A DNA stretch of 36,728 nt from Pseudomonadota bacterium (lineage in GTDB: Bacteria > Desulfobacterota > Syntrophorhabdia > Syntrophorhabdales > Syntrophorhabdaceae): contig JAPLKC010000087.1 of NCBI GenBank assembly GCA_026388255.1, forward strand, positions 1 through 36,728, given 5' to 3'. The notes under the pieces were generated by a model that was not told the origin of the DNA, made no database searches, and saw nothing but the letters and a program-made list of their open reading frames with translations. Of the stretch, positions 1-9,832 are shown one piece after another; position 1 is the first letter of the stretch, and the number at the start of each line of letters is the position of its first letter. A program made the translations under genes and the position numbers.

Positions 1-175
1 AGTTTATTCTTTCCCCCTTCCGGAACATTTATGATAAAATGGTTAAGATTAAATGAAAGCAAATACCAGAAGATGTTGGGAAAATTATCAAAATAACAAA
101 CCGGCAGGTTAGAATCAGATATACTGCTTACAAAAATATATTATATTCGGTAAACACTACTCAGGGAGGTAGAGA

Positions 176-2881
176 ATGAGAGGAAAAACAACCAGGATGC
201 TCCTGATTGGAGCGGTGGTTATAATTGCGTTGGCAGCATCAAGAATAACAAACTTTTATGTTGACTGGCTGTTTTTTGAAGAGGTGGCCTATGGGAATGT
301 ATTTCTGAAAACATTTTCCACCGAGATTTTTACAGGTCTTATTTTCGGTTTAATATCCTTCATCGTTGTCCTTGTCAACATGCTCTTGGTGAGCCGGATG
401 CAATTTCCTTCCGTCAATATTGCCTTATCGCAACAAATGGGTATTTCCCTGAACCTGGATATGCTGAACAGATTTTCAAAGCCTTTCAGTGTTCTTGTTG
501 CAGCAATTATAGGTTTTCTCGGAGGGACATGGGGGAGCAGCTTCTGGTCTCAGACGCTTATTTTTCTTAACAGCATAGATACAGGCATGAAAGACCCCAT
601 CCTGGGTAAGGATGTAGGCTTTTATCTTTTCAAACTCCCTTTTTATGAATTACTCACCGCCTATGCGGGTTTCATTATTTTTATCACGCTCATTCTTGTT
701 ATCGCAGCCTATGCAGTGAGAGGCGGCTTTCTTGCAAGCAGCGCAGGCATATCCCTTTCAAAAGAAGCAAAAAGGCACATCGGCATCCTTGCCGGATTAT
801 TCCTTTTCAAGATTGCCTCCGGTTTCTATCTCGACCGCTTTGAGTTGCTCTATTCGGCACATGGGGTGATTGTGGGCGCAGGCTACACCGATGTGAATGC
901 GAGGCTTTTTGTTCTTGGCTTGCTCTCATTGCTTACAATCATTGCCGGTTTTGCCTTTATTACTGCATTTACGAGGGTGTCGTGGAAGATTACCCTCTAC
1001 CCCCTTGCCCTGGTATTGCTGGTTTATATCGTTGGTATCGTTGTCTATCCGGCACTGATCCAGAATTTTAAGGTTGCCCCGAACGAACTTGACGTTGAGA
1101 AACCATTTATAGAACATCATATTGCCTTTACAAAGTACGGATACAATCTTAAAAATGTGTCTGTCAGGCCCTTTAACGTTTCATACGGCCTAACCGAAAA
1201 GGATGTTCAGAAAAATTCCGCCACCATAAAGAACATCCGACTGTGGGACGAATCACCGCTGCTCAAGACTTACAGTCAGTTACAGCAGATAAGAACATAC
1301 TACCGGTTTACGAATATCGATAATGACCGCTATACCATAGACGGTGAATACAGACAGGTCATGCTGTCGGCAAGGGAATTGTCTTATGACGATCTTCCGA
1401 GTAAATCCTGGATTAATGAAAAATTTGTCTTTACACACGGCAATGGCATTACCATGGGGCCGGTAAGCCGTATTACACGGGAGGGGCTGCCGGAGTTCAT
1501 TATAAAGGATATTCCGCCTGTTTCCAGCTCTGACATAAAGATAACAACGCCGGAGATATATTTTGGCGAACTCACCGGCGACTATGCAATCGTGAATACA
1601 AAGATTCCCGAATTCAGCTACCCCACCTCGGAAGGGAACATATACACCTCGTACAAAGGCGGAGGTGGCGTCCCTCTTGACTCTCTGTTGAAGCGCGCAT
1701 TATTTGCATTATCATTCCGAACCGCTAAAATCGTCCTCTCCTCTGACATAAAGAATGAAAGCAAGATCCTTTATAACAGGAATATTGTGGAAAGGGTTCG
1801 TAAGATCGCTCCTTTTCTCAAGCTTGATTCAGATCCATATATTGTAGTTTCAAAGGAAGGAAAACTCTACTGGATCATGGATGCATATACAGTATCCGCC
1901 ATGCTGCCTTATTCAAAACGTCTCAAGAATCATATAAATTATATGCGGAACTCTGTAAAGATAACGGTGGATGCTTATACCGGAAAGGTAAACTTCTACC
2001 TGAGCGATGCCGAAGATGCAATTATTAATGTCTACAACGCTATTTTTCCGGGGCTTTTAAAACCCATGTCCATGATGCCGGCAGACCTGAAGGCGCATAT
2101 AAGGTATCCGAGAGAATTTTTTGCCATCCAGACGCATATATATGGAACCTATCACATGGAGGACCCGAAGGTCTTTTACAATAAGGAAGACCTGTGGGAA
2201 ATACCCTCCCGCGCCGAAAAACCCATGGAGCCTTACTACCTGATTATGAAACTCCCGGAGGAAAAGAAAGAGGAATATGCACTGCTGATGCCGTATACGC
2301 CTTCAAAAAGAGACAATCTGGCTGCATGGTTTGCGGCAAGATGTGATGAGCCTTATTACGGGAAACTGATTGTTTACACCTTTCCAAGGGACAGGCTTGT
2401 TTTCGGGCCGAGGCAGATTGATGCTCGAATAGATCAGGATTCCTTCATTTCCCAGCAGCTAACCCTCTGGGGACAGCGCGGTTCACAGGTCATCCGGGGG
2501 AGCCTCCTTATTATACCGGTTGAAACATCGCTCATGTATGTCCAGCCGCTGTATCTTGCGGCAGAGGATAAGGGAGGTCTTCCGGAACTGCGGCGCGTGA
2601 TTGTGGCATACGAGAATGATGTGGTTATGGATGACAACCTTGAATTATGCCTCCAGCGGCTTTTCGGGGGCAGAAAAGGTGCACCTGTTGCAGCGTCAAC
2701 AGGGGCAGGGGCAACAGCAGCATCTTCGCCGCAGAAAAAAGCTTCTGTCAATGAACTTTCAAGAGAAGCCATGAAATATTTCGAAAAAGCCAGAGAACTT
2801 CAGAAGCAGGGCGACTGGGCAGGTTACGGGGAACAGCTCAAGAAACTCGAACAGGTGCTGAAACAGATGACTACCCAATAA
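176..2881 (+). CDS. UPF0182 family (COG1615) large membrane protein
   Basis: This 901-residue protein matches the UPF0182 family: about seven hydrophobic segments in the first 300 residues (roughly 7-29, 50-72, 105-125, 160-182, 203-220, 245-270 and 275-298), then a large soluble domain of ~520 residues likely to lie outside the cytoplasm. The length is usual for the family, whose function is unknown. The C-terminus has an Ala/Thr/Ser-rich linker (about 826-848) and a charged helix rich in Lys, Glu and Gln, also typical. The ATG start is set by a clear GGAGGT Shine-Dalgarno at 165-170, 5 bases upstream. It is followed 46 bases later by the YdbH-like gene on the same strand, so the two may be co-transcribed, although a TATAAT-like sequence occurs between them. 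Family assignment is firm; no reaction or partner can be given. Confidence 0.9.
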   Translation: MRGKTTRMLLIGAVVIIALAASRITNFYVDWLFFEEVAYGNVFLKTFSTEIFTGLIFGLISFIVVLVNMLLVSRMQFPSVNIALSQQMGISLNLDMLNRFSKPFSVLVAAIIGFLGGTWGSSFWSQTLIFLNSIDTGMKDPILGKDVGFYLFKLPFYELLTAYAGFIIFITLILVIAAYAVRGGFLASSAGISLSKEAKRHIGILAGLFLFKIASGFYLDRFELLYSAHGVIVGAGYTDVNARLFVLGLLSLLTIIAGFAFITAFTRVSWKITLYPLALVLLVYIVGIVVYPALIQNFKVAPNELDVEKPFIEHHIAFTKYGYNLKNVSVRPFNVSYGLTEKDVQKNSATIKNIRLWDESPLLKTYSQLQQIRTYYRFTNIDNDRYTIDGEYRQVMLSARELSYDDLPSKSWINEKFVFTHGNGITMGPVSRITREGLPEFIIKDIPPVSSSDIKITTPEIYFGELTGDYAIVNTKIPEFSYPTSEGNIYTSYKGGGGVPLDSLLKRALFALSFRTAKIVLSSDIKNESKILYNRNIVERVRKIAPFLKLDSDPYIVVSKEGKLYWIMDAYTVSAMLPYSKRLKNHINYMRNSVKITVDAYTGKVNFYLSDAEDAIINVYNAIFPGLLKPMSMMPADLKAHIRYPREFFAIQTHIYGTYHMEDPKVFYNKEDLWEIPSRAEKPMEPYYLIMKLPEEKKEEYALLMPYTPSKRDNLAAWFAARCDEPYYGKLIVYTFPRDRLVFGPRQIDARIDQDSFISQQLTLWGQRGSQVIRGSLLIIPVETSLMYVQPLYLAAEDKGGLPELRRVIVAYENDVVMDDNLELCLQRLFGGRKGAPVAASTGAGATAASSPQKKASVNELSREAMKYFEKARELQKQGDWAGYGEQLKKLEQVLKQMTTQ

Positions 2882-2927
2882 ACCCATCTCTTGCGTTCTG
2901 TGCTATAATTGCACAAAAGGACAGGGT

Positions 2928-5552
2928 GTGAAGAAAAGACCTTATCTTATAGCCATATCGCTATTGTTATTGTTATCGATAAGCACAGCCTTTTTAATCC
3001 GGGCTGCCTTTATTTCTCATAAATTAAGCAGTTTTGCAGAATATCTTTGCGGGTACAAAATAAGTTTTGCAAGCCTTTCGTTAACGCATTTCGTAAATGC
3101 CGGCATATCGGAATTAGAGGTTAGAGAATCAAAGGATAACCGGATAGTTTTTTCAAGCCGTCGCCTTGATATCGAAAGCAAGCCGGGTAGTGTTTTTAAA
3201 GGCGAAGTCGAAAAACTTATTTTAAAGGAACCAAAACTGCAATTGCGGCTGGGTGGTGATAAAAAAACCGACCGCTCTTTTATTAAAAAAATCCCTCCCG
3301 TTGATATACTTATTGTTCAAAAAGGTGAATTTAAACTTTCTTTTAACTCTTCGCTTTATGAAATAACGTTTAAAAATATTGATCTCCAGGTGAATAATTT
3401 TTCTCCGGAAAAAGGGGGTGCACTTACTTTTGAAGCGCTCCTTGACGTTACCCACCCGGAAAACACTGATATTAAAGGACATGGCCGGTGCAAGGGATAT
3501 ATCAAACTGACCGGTCTTATGCCAAAGCCCATAGGGACAGGCTTTCTGGAAATTTATATAGATTCCGGCACACTAAAGGCGACGGCCTTCAAGAATGCTG
3601 CCCTGAAATTTGCCCTTAACCTTGAAAAAGACAGAATCACATTTTCAAAAGCAACCCTCTTTGCAGACACCTTAATGTTACAGGGAAACAATAATCACTC
3701 TACGATAAAAACATCAACAGTCAGGGCAGATATAATATATAATCTTGAGTCCGGAACGCTGCACGCCGGACAGGTTCAAGGTGAAATACCGGGGCTTGGA
3801 ATTTTTCAGGGTGCTTACGAAACCGTGCTGAAGGGTGTTTTTCCATGGAAGGCAAGCGTTGAAGCGCCTAATATCGATTTCGCCAGGCTCTTTTCTTTAT
3901 TTAAGCCATTTTTTGAGAAATTAGGCGATAAGAAATGGTCCATTCAGGGCAAGGGAGCTATTAGAGCCGGGGTTCAGGGCAATATGTCCGGCGAGAAACC
4001 GGGGTTTTCAGGAGAGGCAACACTTGAATTCCTGAAAGGCGGGTTCAGTTCGGAAGACGGTACAAAAGCAGGGCAGGGGATAGAAGGGAAGATGATTTTA
4101 AAATTCAAGCTTCCCTCAGAGGATAAAAAAGCGGATGCCGTCCTTTCATCAGAACTTTCCTCGGGCGAATATCTGTGGGGAACATATTACAAAGACCTGA
4201 CAAAAGAACCGGCAAAGTTCTCGACAACAATAAATATTTTTGTGGATAAAAATGAGCATTTACATTTTTATGGCCCCCTCAATCTCTTTGAAACAGGGGA
4301 ATACGCCTGTAAGGGTCATCTTGATAAGGATAAATGGTCTTTTTCCCTGAGCGCGAAAAAGATTTCCGGCAACAGGATTGCATCTTTTTTTCTGTATGAA
4401 TATCTCAATCAAAACATCCCTTTTTTTAAAGGTCTTCAGGCAGCGGGCAATATTGACGCAGATATCAATGCTGAAGGTGCGGGGGAAACCTTGCATATAA
4501 AAGGCGGCGTGAGGATGAACAATGCATCCTTGATAGTCGAGGACAGCGCTTTGCTGCTCAACAACATAAATATGGCGATTCCCCTTAATCTTTCTTACCC
4601 TTTTAGGGAAACATCTTTAAAAGATAAAAATGAAGCCGGTTTTATAAATATAGGAACATTTAAAAAAGGAATAATGAACCTTACAGACCTGAATATCCCC
4701 TTAACAGTTTCAGAAAACAGCATATGGCTTTCTGAAGCCGTAAATATACCGTTTTTTAAGGGACAGATTAATATTTTGCAATGTAAGGCAGACAATATTC
4801 ATTTGCCGTCCGGACGACTTTCCCTGACTTCAACGGTTAAAAACATAGACATAAGTTCATTTCTTCAGAAATTGACGGGCATTCATCTCCCCGGCAATAT
4901 GGAAGCCAGTTTTCCTATGATTAAATATCAGGACAGGAAATGGGCAACAGAAGGGAAAACTCTCGTAAATATCTTCGGAGGGGAGATAGAGATATCCGAC
5001 ATGTATGCAAAAGACCTCTTTTTGTCATCAAGAAAGATTGGCGGTAATATATATTTCAACAATATAAATCTCGGGAGTATTACCGATGCTATTAAAATCG
5101 GCAGGGTTACAGGGATTATCAAAGGTTTTGTAAAAGGCCTGGAGATCGAATATGGACAACCTGCCCGCTTTGCTTTTGAAGTGGATTCTGTCAAAAAGAG
5201 TGGCATAGATCAAAAGGTCAGTGTAGATGCCATAGAAAACATCTCTATCATTGGCACAGGTTCAGATGTTGTCGGTATTATATTACGAAGCGGCATAAAC
5301 CGGTTTTTTAAAGAATATCCATACAGACAAATGGGTATACGATGTGATCTTGAGAATGACAACTTTCATATAAGGGGTAAAATCATTGAATCCGGCAATG
5401 AATATCTCATACGCCGGGGTTTCTTCAGGGGTATAGATGTAATCAACCGTGATCCTGAAAATATGGTAAGCTTCAAGGATATGCAGGAGAGGGTCAGCAG
5501 AGTGTTCAAACGTGGTGGAAAGGTTTCGGTTTCACCGGTGAGTACAAACTGA
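2928..5552 (+). CDS. ydbH: YdbH-like (AsmA-like superfamily) inter-membrane transport protein
   Basis: The 874-residue protein has an N-terminal signal-anchor (about residues 5-27) and a long beta-rich body, as in YdbH, one of the AsmA-like proteins that bridge inner and outer membranes and are implicated in phospholipid movement. The length is close to that of E. coli YdbH. The C-terminal stretch (about 785-860) with the motif GIRCDLENDNFHIRG and the following RRGFFRGIDVI resembles the conserved YdbH end. The next gene encodes a DUF1318 (YdbL) lipoprotein, matching the ydbH-ynbE-ydbL arrangement of enterobacteria and supporting the call. The start is GTG at 2928, preceded by an AAAGGACAGGG ribosome-binding stretch. 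A TATAAT-like box at 2904-2909 could be a promoter. An unnamed AsmA-like protein is the alternative. Confidence 0.8.
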   Translation: MKKRPYLIAISLLLLLSISTAFLIRAAFISHKLSSFAEYLCGYKISFASLSLTHFVNAGISELEVRESKDNRIVFSSRRLDIESKPGSVFKGEVEKLILKEPKLQLRLGGDKKTDRSFIKKIPPVDILIVQKGEFKLSFNSSLYEITFKNIDLQVNNFSPEKGGALTFEALLDVTHPENTDIKGHGRCKGYIKLTGLMPKPIGTGFLEIYIDSGTLKATAFKNAALKFALNLEKDRITFSKATLFADTLMLQGNNNHSTIKTSTVRADIIYNLESGTLHAGQVQGEIPGLGIFQGAYETVLKGVFPWKASVEAPNIDFARLFSLFKPFFEKLGDKKWSIQGKGAIRAGVQGNMSGEKPGFSGEATLEFLKGGFSSEDGTKAGQGIEGKMILKFKLPSEDKKADAVLSSELSSGEYLWGTYYKDLTKEPAKFSTTINIFVDKNEHLHFYGPLNLFETGEYACKGHLDKDKWSFSLSAKKISGNRIASFFLYEYLNQNIPFFKGLQAAGNIDADINAEGAGETLHIKGGVRMNNASLIVEDSALLLNNINMAIPLNLSYPFRETSLKDKNEAGFINIGTFKKGIMNLTDLNIPLTVSENSIWLSEAVNIPFFKGQINILQCKADNIHLPSGRLSLTSTVKNIDISSFLQKLTGIHLPGNMEASFPMIKYQDRKWATEGKTLVNIFGGEIEISDMYAKDLFLSSRKIGGNIYFNNINLGSITDAIKIGRVTGIIKGFVKGLEIEYGQPARFAFEVDSVKKSGIDQKVSVDAIENISIIGTGSDVVGIILRSGINRFFKEYPYRQMGIRCDLENDNFHIRGKIIESGNEYLIRRGFFRGIDVINRDPENMVSFKDMQERVSRVFKRGGKVSVSPVSTN

Positions 5553-5586
5553 AAAGTATATTAACAATCAAGAGGAGGATTATATT

Positions 5587-6177
5587 ATGATAAAAAGGAT
5601 TAAAAGTCTCACATTTATAGGCATTGCGCTTCTGTCTGCCTGTGTTACCGTAAATATCTATTTCCCTGCCGCTGCCGTTCAAAAAGCTGCTGATGAAATT
5701 GTTGATGAAGTGCGCGGTACAAAGGATCAGCAGAAACCCGATAAGAAACCGGGTTCACAAAGCTGGTTTCTTAACGAACTGAGATTCAGTGTTGGTCCAA
5801 AAGAGGTGCAAGCCCAAACAGTAAATATTATTGTGTCAACCCCCGCAATAAGGGAAATGAAACATGCAATAAGGGAAAGATTCCATCTGGTTAAACCCTT
5901 CTATGAACAGGGCAATGTCGGGGAAAACAAATCGGGACTTATTGAAATAAGAAATACAGACAACCTCGGCCTGAAAGACAAGGCCGATATTACAAGACTT
6001 GTAGAACAGGAAAATAATAACCGTATGATGCTTTACACTGAGGTCATGAAGGCGAACAAACTCAGCGCCCAATCAATGCCGGAAATTCAGAAAATATTTG
6101 CAAATAGCTGGCGAATCAAGTCTCAGCCCAACTGGTGGATACAGAATGACAACGGGCAGTGGGAGAAAAAGAAGTAA
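5587..6177 (+). CDS. ydbL: DUF1318 / YdbL-family lipoprotein with YnbE-like N-terminus
   Basis: This 196-residue protein begins with a lipoprotein signal peptide whose lipobox is LSAC, placing the lipidated Cys at residue 19; the +2 residue is Val, consistent with sorting to the outer membrane. After the Cys comes a short strand-like segment, VTVNIYFPAAAVQKAADEIV, reminiscent of mature YnbE-like lipoproteins. Residues ~115-196 match DUF1318/YdbL: a conserved LVEQENNNRMMLY segment and a final GQWEKKK resembling the YdbL end. In E. coli the YnbE lipoprotein pairs with YdbH and YdbL modulates this; here one polypeptide may do both jobs. The gene lies 34 bases after ydbH with an AGAGGAG ribosome-binding site. 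Family assignment is firm; the fused role is inference. Confidence 0.82.
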   Translation: MIKRIKSLTFIGIALLSACVTVNIYFPAAAVQKAADEIVDEVRGTKDQQKPDKKPGSQSWFLNELRFSVGPKEVQAQTVNIIVSTPAIREMKHAIRERFHLVKPFYEQGNVGENKSGLIEIRNTDNLGLKDKADITRLVEQENNNRMMLYTEVMKANKLSAQSMPEIQKIFANSWRIKSQPNWWIQNDNGQWEKKK

Positions 6178-6187
6178 GACAATCTTG

Positions 6188-6324
6188 ATGAACTCGTAAA
6201 AAGTCGTATTTCTGTCGTTTTGTCATTCCCACGAAAGTGGGAATCCAGAACTAATTGAATTCACTGGATTCCGGATCAAGTCCGGAATGACGAAAAGGGA
6301 AATATCGACTTATTACGAGCCCAT
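6188..6324. repeat. 137-bp palindromic MITE-like repeat
   Basis: The two halves are imperfect reverse complements. The outer arms read ATGAACTCGTAAAAAGTCG at the left and, reverse-complemented, ATGGGCTCGTAATAAGTCG at the right. Inside lie TCATTCCC...GGGAATCCAG and CTGGATTCC...GGAATGACG, a dispersed motif seen in many proteobacterial genomes. There is no room for a transposase. It sits between the convergent genes ydbL and lolD, where it could also end transcription from both sides. Confidence 0.75.
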
Positions 6325-6420
6325 TAAATATAATTCAAAAAAACAGGGAAAGGTTGTAGTTTCAGCGCCATCCGATGACGAAGCCAACGATGATAGCGCT
6401 TTTGTTTGGAACTGGAATAA

Positions 6421-7101
6421 TCAGAGCAGAAAGAGTTCTCCATCAACCATATTAAACTTTCTTTTTCCGATGGAGCCTATTTCAGGATCATGGGTGACGA
6501 GAATAAGGGTAGATGAAAGCCTTTCATTCACTGAGAGGATATAATCAAGCACCTCGCGGCCTGTTTTCCTGTCGAGATTGCCTGTGGGTTCGTCTGCAAG
6601 GATTATCTCCGGTTCATTCACAAGGGCCCTTGCAATGGCAACTCTTTGCTGCTCACCGCCTGACAACTCACCTGGCCGGTGGTTTCTTCTGTCTGTGAGA
6701 CCCATAATCTCAAGAAATGCTTCTGCCTTCTTTAATGCTTCAGCCTCGTTTATCCGGCGTATCATGAGAGGGATCATAATATTTTCAATGACATTGAAAT
6801 CCTGCAACAGATGATAGAATTGAAATACAAAACCTACCTTTTCATTCCTGAATATGCTTGACTCATCTTCGGTGAAACCACGGACATTCTGACCCCTGAA
6901 ATGTATCTCGCCTTCAGTGGGTGCGTCCAGTGTGCCGAGTATATGGAGGAACGTGCTTTTTCCTGCCCCTGAAGGCCCCATGATTGTAATAAAATCCCTC
7001 TGATGTATTTTAAGGTCGATACCCTTAAGGACGTTGACCTCCACACCGTTCTTGTCGAATCTTTTTTTCAGTCCTGATACGGTCATGATAGGCTCATTCA
7101 T
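6421..7101 (-). CDS. lolD: lipoprotein-releasing ABC transporter ATP-binding protein LolD
   Basis: A 226-residue ABC ATPase that powers release of outer-membrane lipoproteins from the inner membrane. Walker A is GPSGAGKST at residues 42-50, the Q-loop is near Q94, the signature LSGGEQ is at 146-151, Walker B IILADEP at 166-172, and the switch His lies in LVTHD near the C-terminus. GNLD after Walker B and the overall length fit the LolD/MacB group. Its ATG overlaps the end of the permease gene by 8 bases, so the two are translationally coupled. MacB-type or FtsE-like ATPases are less likely, given the LolC/E-type permease next door. Confidence 0.93.
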   Translation of the reverse strand: MNEPIMTVSGLKKRFDKNGVEVNVLKGIDLKIHQRDFITIMGPSGAGKSTFLHILGTLDAPTEGEIHFRGQNVRGFTEDESSIFRNEKVGFVFQFYHLLQDFNVIENIMIPLMIRRINEAEALKKAEAFLEIMGLTDRRNHRPGELSGGEQQRVAIARALVNEPEIILADEPTGNLDRKTGREVLDYILSVNERLSSTLILVTHDPEIGSIGKRKFNMVDGELFLL

Positions 7102-8293
7102 ATCTCAGAGCCTCCACGGGATCGATCTTTGATGCCTTGTATGAGGGGTACAATGTTGAAAGGGTACAAATAATCATGGTTGTTGATGCAATGAGAATAA
7201 CATCGAGAATACTTATCATCATAGGCAGTGTGGTTATATAATAAACATCCGGCGCTAATTTAATGATCTGGAATCTCCTTTGAATCTCACATAACATATA
7301 GCCGCTGAAGGAGCCGATCAGGGCGCCGACAACGCCTATGGCAATGCCCTCTATCATAAATATCTTCATGATGCTTCTTTTTTTTGCTCCCATGGCCTTC
7401 AGGATTGCTATATCCTTTTTCTTTTCCTTAACCGTCATAACGAGGGAGCTGATTATATTGAAACTTGCCACTAAAATAACCAGGGCAAGTATGATAAACA
7501 TGGCAATCTTTTCGAGTTTCAGCGCTGAAAAGAGGTTTTTGTTCATCTCGATCCATGTCCTGCCGAAGTATCCGAACCCGATTCGTTTCCCTATCTCTTT
7601 TCTGATCTCGTTTGCACGGTATACATCCTTCAACTTTACCTCTATGCCTGTTACACCTGCACCGATAATATTCTCCACATCCTTCAACGGCATAATAATC
7701 AGGGTATTGTCAATCTCATACATACCGGTCTCGAATATTCCCCCTACCTTGACTCTCACCGTCTCAGGGGTGGCGCCCATAGGCGAGACTCCGCCAAAAG
7801 GAATCATAACTGCGAATGTATCTCCTGATAGTAACCCCATATGTTTTGCCAGCTCTTTGCCTATGAGGACACTTCCTTGTTTGTTAAGGGCGCTTATATT
7901 GCCTTCTTTTAGCAGATTTCCCATGAACTTTACATCTTCGGCATTCAAGCCCTTAACAAGGACGCCCGACAACTGCCTGCCGCTTTGAACCATGGCCTGG
8001 AATGAAACAAAAGGAAAGGCTTGAGTGACCCCGTCTACCTCTTTGATAGTGTTTACAAGTTTCGCCGGTTCCTGTATATCCCTATCAATGCTCATTACGA
8101 GGATATGCGGATTTATACCGAGTATGCGCTCCCTGATCTCATTCTGGAATCCTGTCATAACGGCAATTACAATAATTAAGGCCAAAACGCCGATTGCAAT
8201 ACCGACAACGGAAATCCAGGTGGTGAAGGATATAAAGGCCTCTTTTCTTTTGGAACGCAGGTAGCGTAAGCCTATTGAAGTTTCGTAGGTCAT
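7094..8293 (-). CDS. lolC: lipoprotein-releasing ABC transporter permease LolC/LolE
   Basis: A 399-residue permease with the LolC/E plan: one N-terminal membrane helix (about 22-45), a large periplasmic domain (~46-265), and three C-terminal helices (~268-300, ~318-345 and ~357-385). The start ETSIGLRYLRSKRKEAFISF and the end [18 protein letters not shown] are hallmarks of this family. Only one permease gene is present beside lolD, so the transporter may be a homodimer of this subunit (LolF-like), or the second permease may lie elsewhere. Its stop overlaps the lolD start. The gene is 58 bases downstream of lysS in the same direction; that gap holds a short TAGTGAA tandem repeat. Confidence 0.92.
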   Translation of the reverse strand: MTYETSIGLRYLRSKRKEAFISFTTWISVVGIAIGVLALIIVIAVMTGFQNEIRERILGINPHILVMSIDRDIQEPAKLVNTIKEVDGVTQAFPFVSFQAMVQSGRQLSGVLVKGLNAEDVKFMGNLLKEGNISALNKQGSVLIGKELAKHMGLLSGDTFAVMIPFGGVSPMGATPETVRVKVGGIFETGMYEIDNTLIIMPLKDVENIIGAGVTGIEVKLKDVYRANEIRKEIGKRIGFGYFGRTWIEMNKNLFSALKLEKIAMFIILALVILVASFNIISSLVMTVKEKKKDIAILKAMGAKKRSIMKIFMIEGIAIGVVGALIGSFSGYMLCEIQRRFQIIKLAPDVYYITTLPMMISILDVILIASTTMIICTLSTLYPSYKASKIDPVEALRYE

Positions 8294-8351
8294 GACAGTT
8301 CAGTGAATAGCAAATAGTGAATAGTGAATAGCATCAATATACCGCGGCCTC

Positions 8352-9815
8352 TCACGGTTTCAGCAATGGGAAGAAAATTACTTCCCTGATCGAAGGTGAA
8401 TCCGTAAGGATCATGGTAAGCCTGTCAATCCCGATGCCTTCGCCTGCTGTAGGCGGCAGACCATATTCAAGGGCTGTTATATAGTCCTCGTCCATCATTG
8501 CGCCTTCCTCTTTTTCCCTGATTTGTTCTTCAAAGCGCGCCCTCTGGTCTACGGGGTCATTCAACTCGTTGAACCCGTTGGCTATCTCCATCCCGCTGAT
8601 ATACATCTCAAACCTCTCGGTAAGATCGGGGTTTTCTTTGTTCCTCTTTGCCAGCGGCGATACCTCAACAGGATAGCGGGTGATAAAGGTCGGTTGAATC
8701 AACTGTTTCTCACAGAGCTCTTCAAAAATCTTTGTAATAAGCTTCCCCTTTGTCTCCTTTTCAGCCCCGTCTATTTCCAGTTCTTTTGCATAGGAGGCGA
8801 GCCATCCTATATCGCCCAAACGGGCAAGATCAAATCCTCCCAGGTCCCGCAAGGCCTCCTCCATGGTCATTTTTCTCCAGGGCGGCGTAAAATCTATTTC
8901 CTGGCCGCTATACATAACCTTGTAACTCCCGAGAAGTTCATACACCAGAGACGATACCATATCTTCTGTAAAGGCCATCAGGTCTTCATAGTTGGCGTAT
9001 GCCTGATAAAATTCGAGCATGGTGAACTCCGGGTTATGTCGGACAGAGATGCCCTCATTCCTGAAATTCCTGTTTATCTCAAAAACCCGTTCAAACCCGC
9101 CTACGACAAGTCTTTTTAAATACAATTCCGGGGCAACCCTGAGATAGAGTTCCATATTGAGTGCATTATGGTGGGTAATAAAGGGCTTAGCTACTGCGCC
9201 TCCTGCAATGACATGCATCATAGGTGTTTCCACTTCAACAAAATCCTTCTTTATGAAATAGTTTCTTATAAATTCAATTATTTTTGCCCTTTTTGTGAAA
9301 ACGTCCTTTGCCCGCTCATTGACGATAAGGTCCAGGTACCTCTTCCTGTATCGCTCTTCCACATCCTTCAGGCCATGCCATTTTTCAGGCAATGGGCGGA
9401 GAGACTTCGTGAGAAGCTTTATATTTTCTGCGAGGATTGTCAGCTCTCCGGTCTTGGTCCTGAATACCCTGCCTTCAATGCCGACAATATCGCATATATC
9501 AAATTTTTTAAAAATGCCGTAATCCGGGGACTTGAGCATATCTTTTCTCACATATGCCTGGATTTTCCCCTTTCTGTCCTGGATATGGATAAAACTGCTC
9601 TTGCCGAAATCCCTGAAGGCCATGACCCTGCCTGCAACACGGACATGTTCTTCAATCTTTTCAAGATCGTCATGTGAAATCTCCCCGAACTTTCTCTCAA
9701 TGTCCTCTGCGGTAATGTAGGGACCGTTATCCTGAGGATATGTTTCTATACCGGCATCCCTGAAGGCCTTTTCTTTTTCTTTTCTGACGGCAACTAACTC
9801 ATTAATCGGTTCCAT
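8352..9815 (-). CDS. lysS: lysyl-tRNA synthetase, class II
   Basis: The 487-residue protein charges tRNA-Lys. An OB-fold anticodon-binding domain occupies about residues 55-155 (VRVAGRVMAFRDFGKSSFIH), followed by the class II catalytic core. Motif 2 is FRNEGISVRHNPEFTMLEFY and motif 3 is GEGIGIDRLTMILTD near the C-terminus, ending EVIFFPLLKP as in other bacterial LysRS. Length is normal. The ATG has an AGGAG site just upstream. It shares the minus strand with rimO upstream and lolC/lolD downstream, but a perfect palindrome lies between rimO and lysS and may split the transcript. Confidence 0.97.
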   Translation of the reverse strand: MEPINELVAVRKEKEKAFRDAGIETYPQDNGPYITAEDIERKFGEISHDDLEKIEEHVRVAGRVMAFRDFGKSSFIHIQDRKGKIQAYVRKDMLKSPDYGIFKKFDICDIVGIEGRVFRTKTGELTILAENIKLLTKSLRPLPEKWHGLKDVEERYRKRYLDLIVNERAKDVFTKRAKIIEFIRNYFIKKDFVEVETPMMHVIAGGAVAKPFITHHNALNMELYLRVAPELYLKRLVVGGFERVFEINRNFRNEGISVRHNPEFTMLEFYQAYANYEDLMAFTEDMVSSLVYELLGSYKVMYSGQEIDFTPPWRKMTMEEALRDLGGFDLARLGDIGWLASYAKELEIDGAEKETKGKLITKIFEELCEKQLIQPTFITRYPVEVSPLAKRNKENPDLTERFEMYISGMEIANGFNELNDPVDQRARFEEQIREKEEGAMMDEDYITALEYGLPPTAGEGIGIDRLTMILTDSPSIREVIFFPLLKP

Positions 9816-9832
9816 CTATATTCTCCTGTTAC

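Noticed and set aside
6287-6544. 85-codon open frame in and after the palindromic repeat
   Set aside because: It begins inside the repeat, runs into lolD on the opposite strand and has no family motif.
7338-7988. 216-codon open frame antisense to lolC
   Set aside because: Hydrophobic mirror of a real membrane gene; no ribosome-binding site or homology.
8302-8331. AGTGAATAG/TAGTGAA short tandem repeat
   Set aside because: Too short and simple to call a functional element; could be an ordinary slippage product.
8523-9119. 198-codon open frame antisense to lysS
   Set aside because: Shadow of a well-supported synthetase gene.
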